From the NCBI RefSeq assembly GCF_051055405.1, contig NZ_CP167068.1:1054001-1118000 (forward strand): a stretch of DNA of 64,000 bases. Reading direction: 5' to 3'. This stretch comes from Pseudolachnospira sp051055405. GTDB taxonomy: Bacteria > Bacillota > Clostridia > Lachnospirales > Lachnospiraceae. This document shows, piece by piece, positions 62,223-64,000 of the stretch. The notes beneath the pieces were generated by a model. It worked only from the letters and a program-made list of their open reading frames with translations, searched no databases and was not told the DNA's origin. A program made the translations under genes and the position numbers. Each line of letters opens with the position of its first letter. The first letter of the stretch is position 1.

Positions 62223-62408
62223 TTATGCTCTTTCTACTAAACCGGATTTTAGGCAGGACGTACAAACGTACATTTTCTTACGGGTCTCGCCAACTTTTAC
62301 CTTTACCGATTTTACGTTCGCTTTCCACATCTTGTTGGAACGTCTATGGGAATGGCTCACTGCATTTCCGAAATGAGCACTCTTACCACAAACAGCACAC
62401 TTTGCCAT
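62223..62408 (-). CDS. rpmB: 50S ribosomal protein L28
   Basis: A 61-residue ribosomal protein, MAKCAVCGKSAHFGNAVSHS..., of the zinc-binding form: CxxC at 4-7 and again near the C-terminus (VCTSC). It is transcribed alone, divergent from the Asp23-family gene, the usual Firmicutes arrangement. Confidence 0.96.
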   Translation of the reverse strand: MAKCAVCGKSAHFGNAVSHSHRRSNKMWKANVKSVKVKVGETRKKMYVCTSCLKSGLVERA

Positions 62409-62471
62409 AACCGCACCTCCTTGCCATCCACAATAGGCCGGATAGAATTCATCGGGCCCAGAACATGTAAT

Positions 62472-62500
62472 ATAATATCAGAAGAACGCGTAAATTGCAA
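62472..62500 (-). promoter_or_regulatory. Promoter of rpmB
   Basis: On the minus strand, TTGCAA (62495-62500), a 17-bp spacer and TATTAT (complement of 62472-62477). Confidence 0.75.
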
Positions 62501-62523
62501 GCAGATTTTGAAAAAAATTATGT

Positions 62524-62551
62524 TTGCTTTTTACCATAAAATAGGTATAAT
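62524..62551 (+). promoter_or_regulatory. Promoter of the Asp23-fakA operon
   Basis: TTGCTT (62524-62529), a 16-bp spacer and a perfect TATAAT (62546-62551), about 95 bases before the start at 62649. Confidence 0.65.
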
Positions 62552-62648
62552 ATAATTACTCTTACTATGCAGAGTGAAACTTTTTATTTAAATTTACAAG
62601 GGCGGGCGATTTTGCCTTTGTGTCAGCAAAAACCTAGGAGGGATATCT

Positions 62649-63005
62649 ATGAAATGCAGGATTAACAATCCGATGGGCGAAATCCTCATTGATACCGATG
62701 TCATTGCCAAATATGCCGGTACGATTGCGGTTGAGTGCTTTGGCGTTGTGGGCATGGCTTCCATAAATGTGAAAGATGGCCTGGTCAAACTTCTTCGGAA
62801 GGAGAGCCTTTCCAACGGAATCAATGTAACCATCGAGGATAACCGGATCTGCATTGATTTCCATGTGATCGTTTCTTATGGGGTCAGCATCTCCGCTGTA
62901 TCCGATAACCTAATCGAAACTGTAAAATATAAGGTGGAGGAATTTACCGGAGTTTCGGTGGAACGGGTGAATATTTATGTAGAAGGAGTACGGGTGATCG
63001 ACTGA
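62649..63005 (+). CDS. Asp23/Gls24-family envelope stress protein (YloU-like)
   Basis: A 118-residue Asp23/DUF322 protein. EILIDTDVIAKYAGTIAVECFGVVGM and the C-terminal FTGVSVERVNIYVEGVRV are conserved. In Bacillus yloU precedes yloV (fakA), exactly as here. The role in cell-envelope homeostasis is known only in outline. AGGAGGG lies at the proper distance. Confidence 0.92.
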   Translation: MKCRINNPMGEILIDTDVIAKYAGTIAVECFGVVGMASINVKDGLVKLLRKESLSNGINVTIEDNRICIDFHVIVSYGVSISAVSDNLIETVKYKVEEFTGVSVERVNIYVEGVRVID

Positions 63006-63029
63006 TCCCGTTGTGAGGAGGAGACTGTT

Positions 63030-64000
63030 GTGTCTATAAATACAATCGACGCCAAACTGCTTTGCAGCATGTTTTTGGCAGGTGCAAAAAATCTGGAAGT
63101 CAATAAAGACTGGATCAATGATTTGAATGTTTTTCCAGTTCCGGACGGAGATACCGGGACAAATATGACTTTGACCATTCTGTCCGCGGTAAAGGAAGTA
63201 CAGCGTCTGACAGACGTGACCATGGAGAGCCTGGCAAAGGCGATTTCTTCCGGTTCTCTCCGCGGGGCCAGAGGAAACTCCGGCGTGATTTTGTCGCAGC
63301 TGTTCCGGGGCTTTTCAAAAGAAATCAGTACCGTGGAAACGCTGGATAAGGCGGCGATCGCCCGTGCGGCTCAGAGAGCGACCGAAACGGCTTATAAAGC
63401 GGTTATGAAGCCAAAGGAAGGGACGATTCTGACGGTGGCCAAGGGAATTGCCGATAAGGCCATGGAGCTTGCGGATACCGAGATGGAGATGGAGGATTAT
63501 CTGCGGGAACTGATTGCCTACGGCGATAAAGTTTTGGCTTATACTCCGGAACTGCTCCCTGTTTTAAAACAAGCGGGAGTAGTAGATTCCGGTGGACAGG
63601 GCCTGATGCAGGTCCTAAAAGGCGCTATGGAGGGATTCCTCGGCAAGGAGATCGTGATGCCGGTGGAAACGGAAGTTTCCTCTGCCGGATCTCCCAGGGA
63701 AACCGCGTCCAGTGAGGATTTGGGAGATATCAAGTTTGGGTACTGCACAGAGTTTATCATCAATTTGGAGAAAGCGTACGGCGAGGCTGATGAGCGTGAG
63801 CTGAAATCCTATCTGGAATCCATCGGCGATTCTATCGTGTTGGTTTCCGACGACGAGATTGTAAAGATTCACGTGCATACCAATCATCCGGGGCTTGCCT
63901 TTGAGAAGGGATTGTCTTATGGAAGCTTGTCCCGCATGAAGGTAGACAATATGCGGGAGGAACACGAAGAGAAGCTGATCCGCGAAGCTTCCCGAATTGC
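63030..64000 (+). CDS. fakA: Fatty acid kinase catalytic subunit FakA (DAK2/YloV family), partial
   Basis: The first 323 codons of a gene that runs off the window. FakA phosphorylates fatty acids held by a FakB protein so that they enter phospholipid synthesis. The N-terminal DhaL-like ATP domain shows FPVPDGDTGTNMTLT (metal and nucleotide site), SSGSLRGARGNSGVILSQLF and DSGGQGLMQVLKG. A later segment, KIHVHTNHPG, starts the conserved middle domain. The start is GTG at 63030 with GAGGAGGAG upstream. Confidence 0.92.
   Translation, partial: MSINTIDAKLLCSMFLAGAKNLEVNKDWINDLNVFPVPDGDTGTNMTLTILSAVKEVQRLTDVTMESLAKAISSGSLRGARGNSGVILSQLFRGFSKEISTVETLDKAAIARAAQRATETAYKAVMKPKEGTILTVAKGIADKAMELADTEMEMEDYLRELIAYGDKVLAYTPELLPVLKQAGVVDSGGQGLMQVLKGAMEGFLGKEIVMPVETEVSSAGSPRETASSEDLGDIKFGYCTEFIINLEKAYGEADERELKSYLESIGDSIVLVSDDEIVKIHVHTNHPGLAFEKGLSYGSLSRMKVDNMREEHEEKLIREASRI

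Overview
The window looks like a chromosomal segment of an anaerobic, endospore-forming member of the Clostridia, most probably a gut Lachnospiraceae. The basis is the mix of genes: GerW and a SleC/SpoIID-like spore protein, RemA, RqcH, a sortase-type surface protein, several TRAP transporters, membrane AraC regulators and B12-dependent methyl-transfer enzymes. Base composition is moderate, most ribosome-binding sites are strong AGGAGG types, and many promoters are sigma-A-like. The family assignment is inference from protein recognition, not from a database search.

Layout. 1-8.4 kb: the 3' end of isocitrate dehydrogenase, a citXG fusion, a NYN-LOTUS protein, a PurF-like protein without the N-terminal glutaminase cysteine, a MoxR-type AAA ATPase with its VWA partner, and an iron-dependent alcohol dehydrogenase. 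8.6-13.2 kb: an MBL-fold hydrolase, an unknown gene, and the citrate lyase operon citDEF. 13.2-22.4 kb: a 239-bp near-perfect palindrome, a VanW protein, small enzymes, a spore-type peptidoglycan enzyme, a transcribed tandem structured repeat upstream of a flavin reductase, a CPBP protease, a lipid kinase, and tRNA-Val and tRNA-Met. 22.6-32 kb: a membrane AraC regulator translationally coupled to an orphan TRAP-type lipoprotein, a hydrolase fused to a membrane domain, and a 1241-residue surface protein with 12 calcium-type repeats. 32-40 kb: pheA, DUF815 ATPase, nitroreductase, a lone large serine recombinase and rqcH. 40-46.4 kb: a tightly packed housekeeping operon (yicC-remA-gmk-rpoZ-rimO-pgsA-cinA, an unknown gene, DUF2953, gerW). 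62.2-64 kb: rpmB divergent from the Asp23-family gene and fakA, which runs off the end.

The most distinctive region is 46.5-62 kb. It holds a PocR-AraC regulator, two corrinoid proteins, a methyltetrahydrofolate methyltransferase, two tandem UroD-family methyltransferases, two TRAP transporters (one split across strands around a LysR gene and an esterase), and a small protein resembling the MetH reactivation domain with a terminal cysteine cluster. Together these supply every step expected of a B12-dependent demethylation route: uptake of an organic acid, methyl removal onto cobalamin, transfer to tetrahydrofolate, and reductive repair of the corrinoid. The substrate cannot be read from the sequence. 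Methoxylated aromatic acids are the leading guess, because UroD-type methyltransferase, corrinoid protein and MeTr form the known three-component O-demethylases of acetogens.
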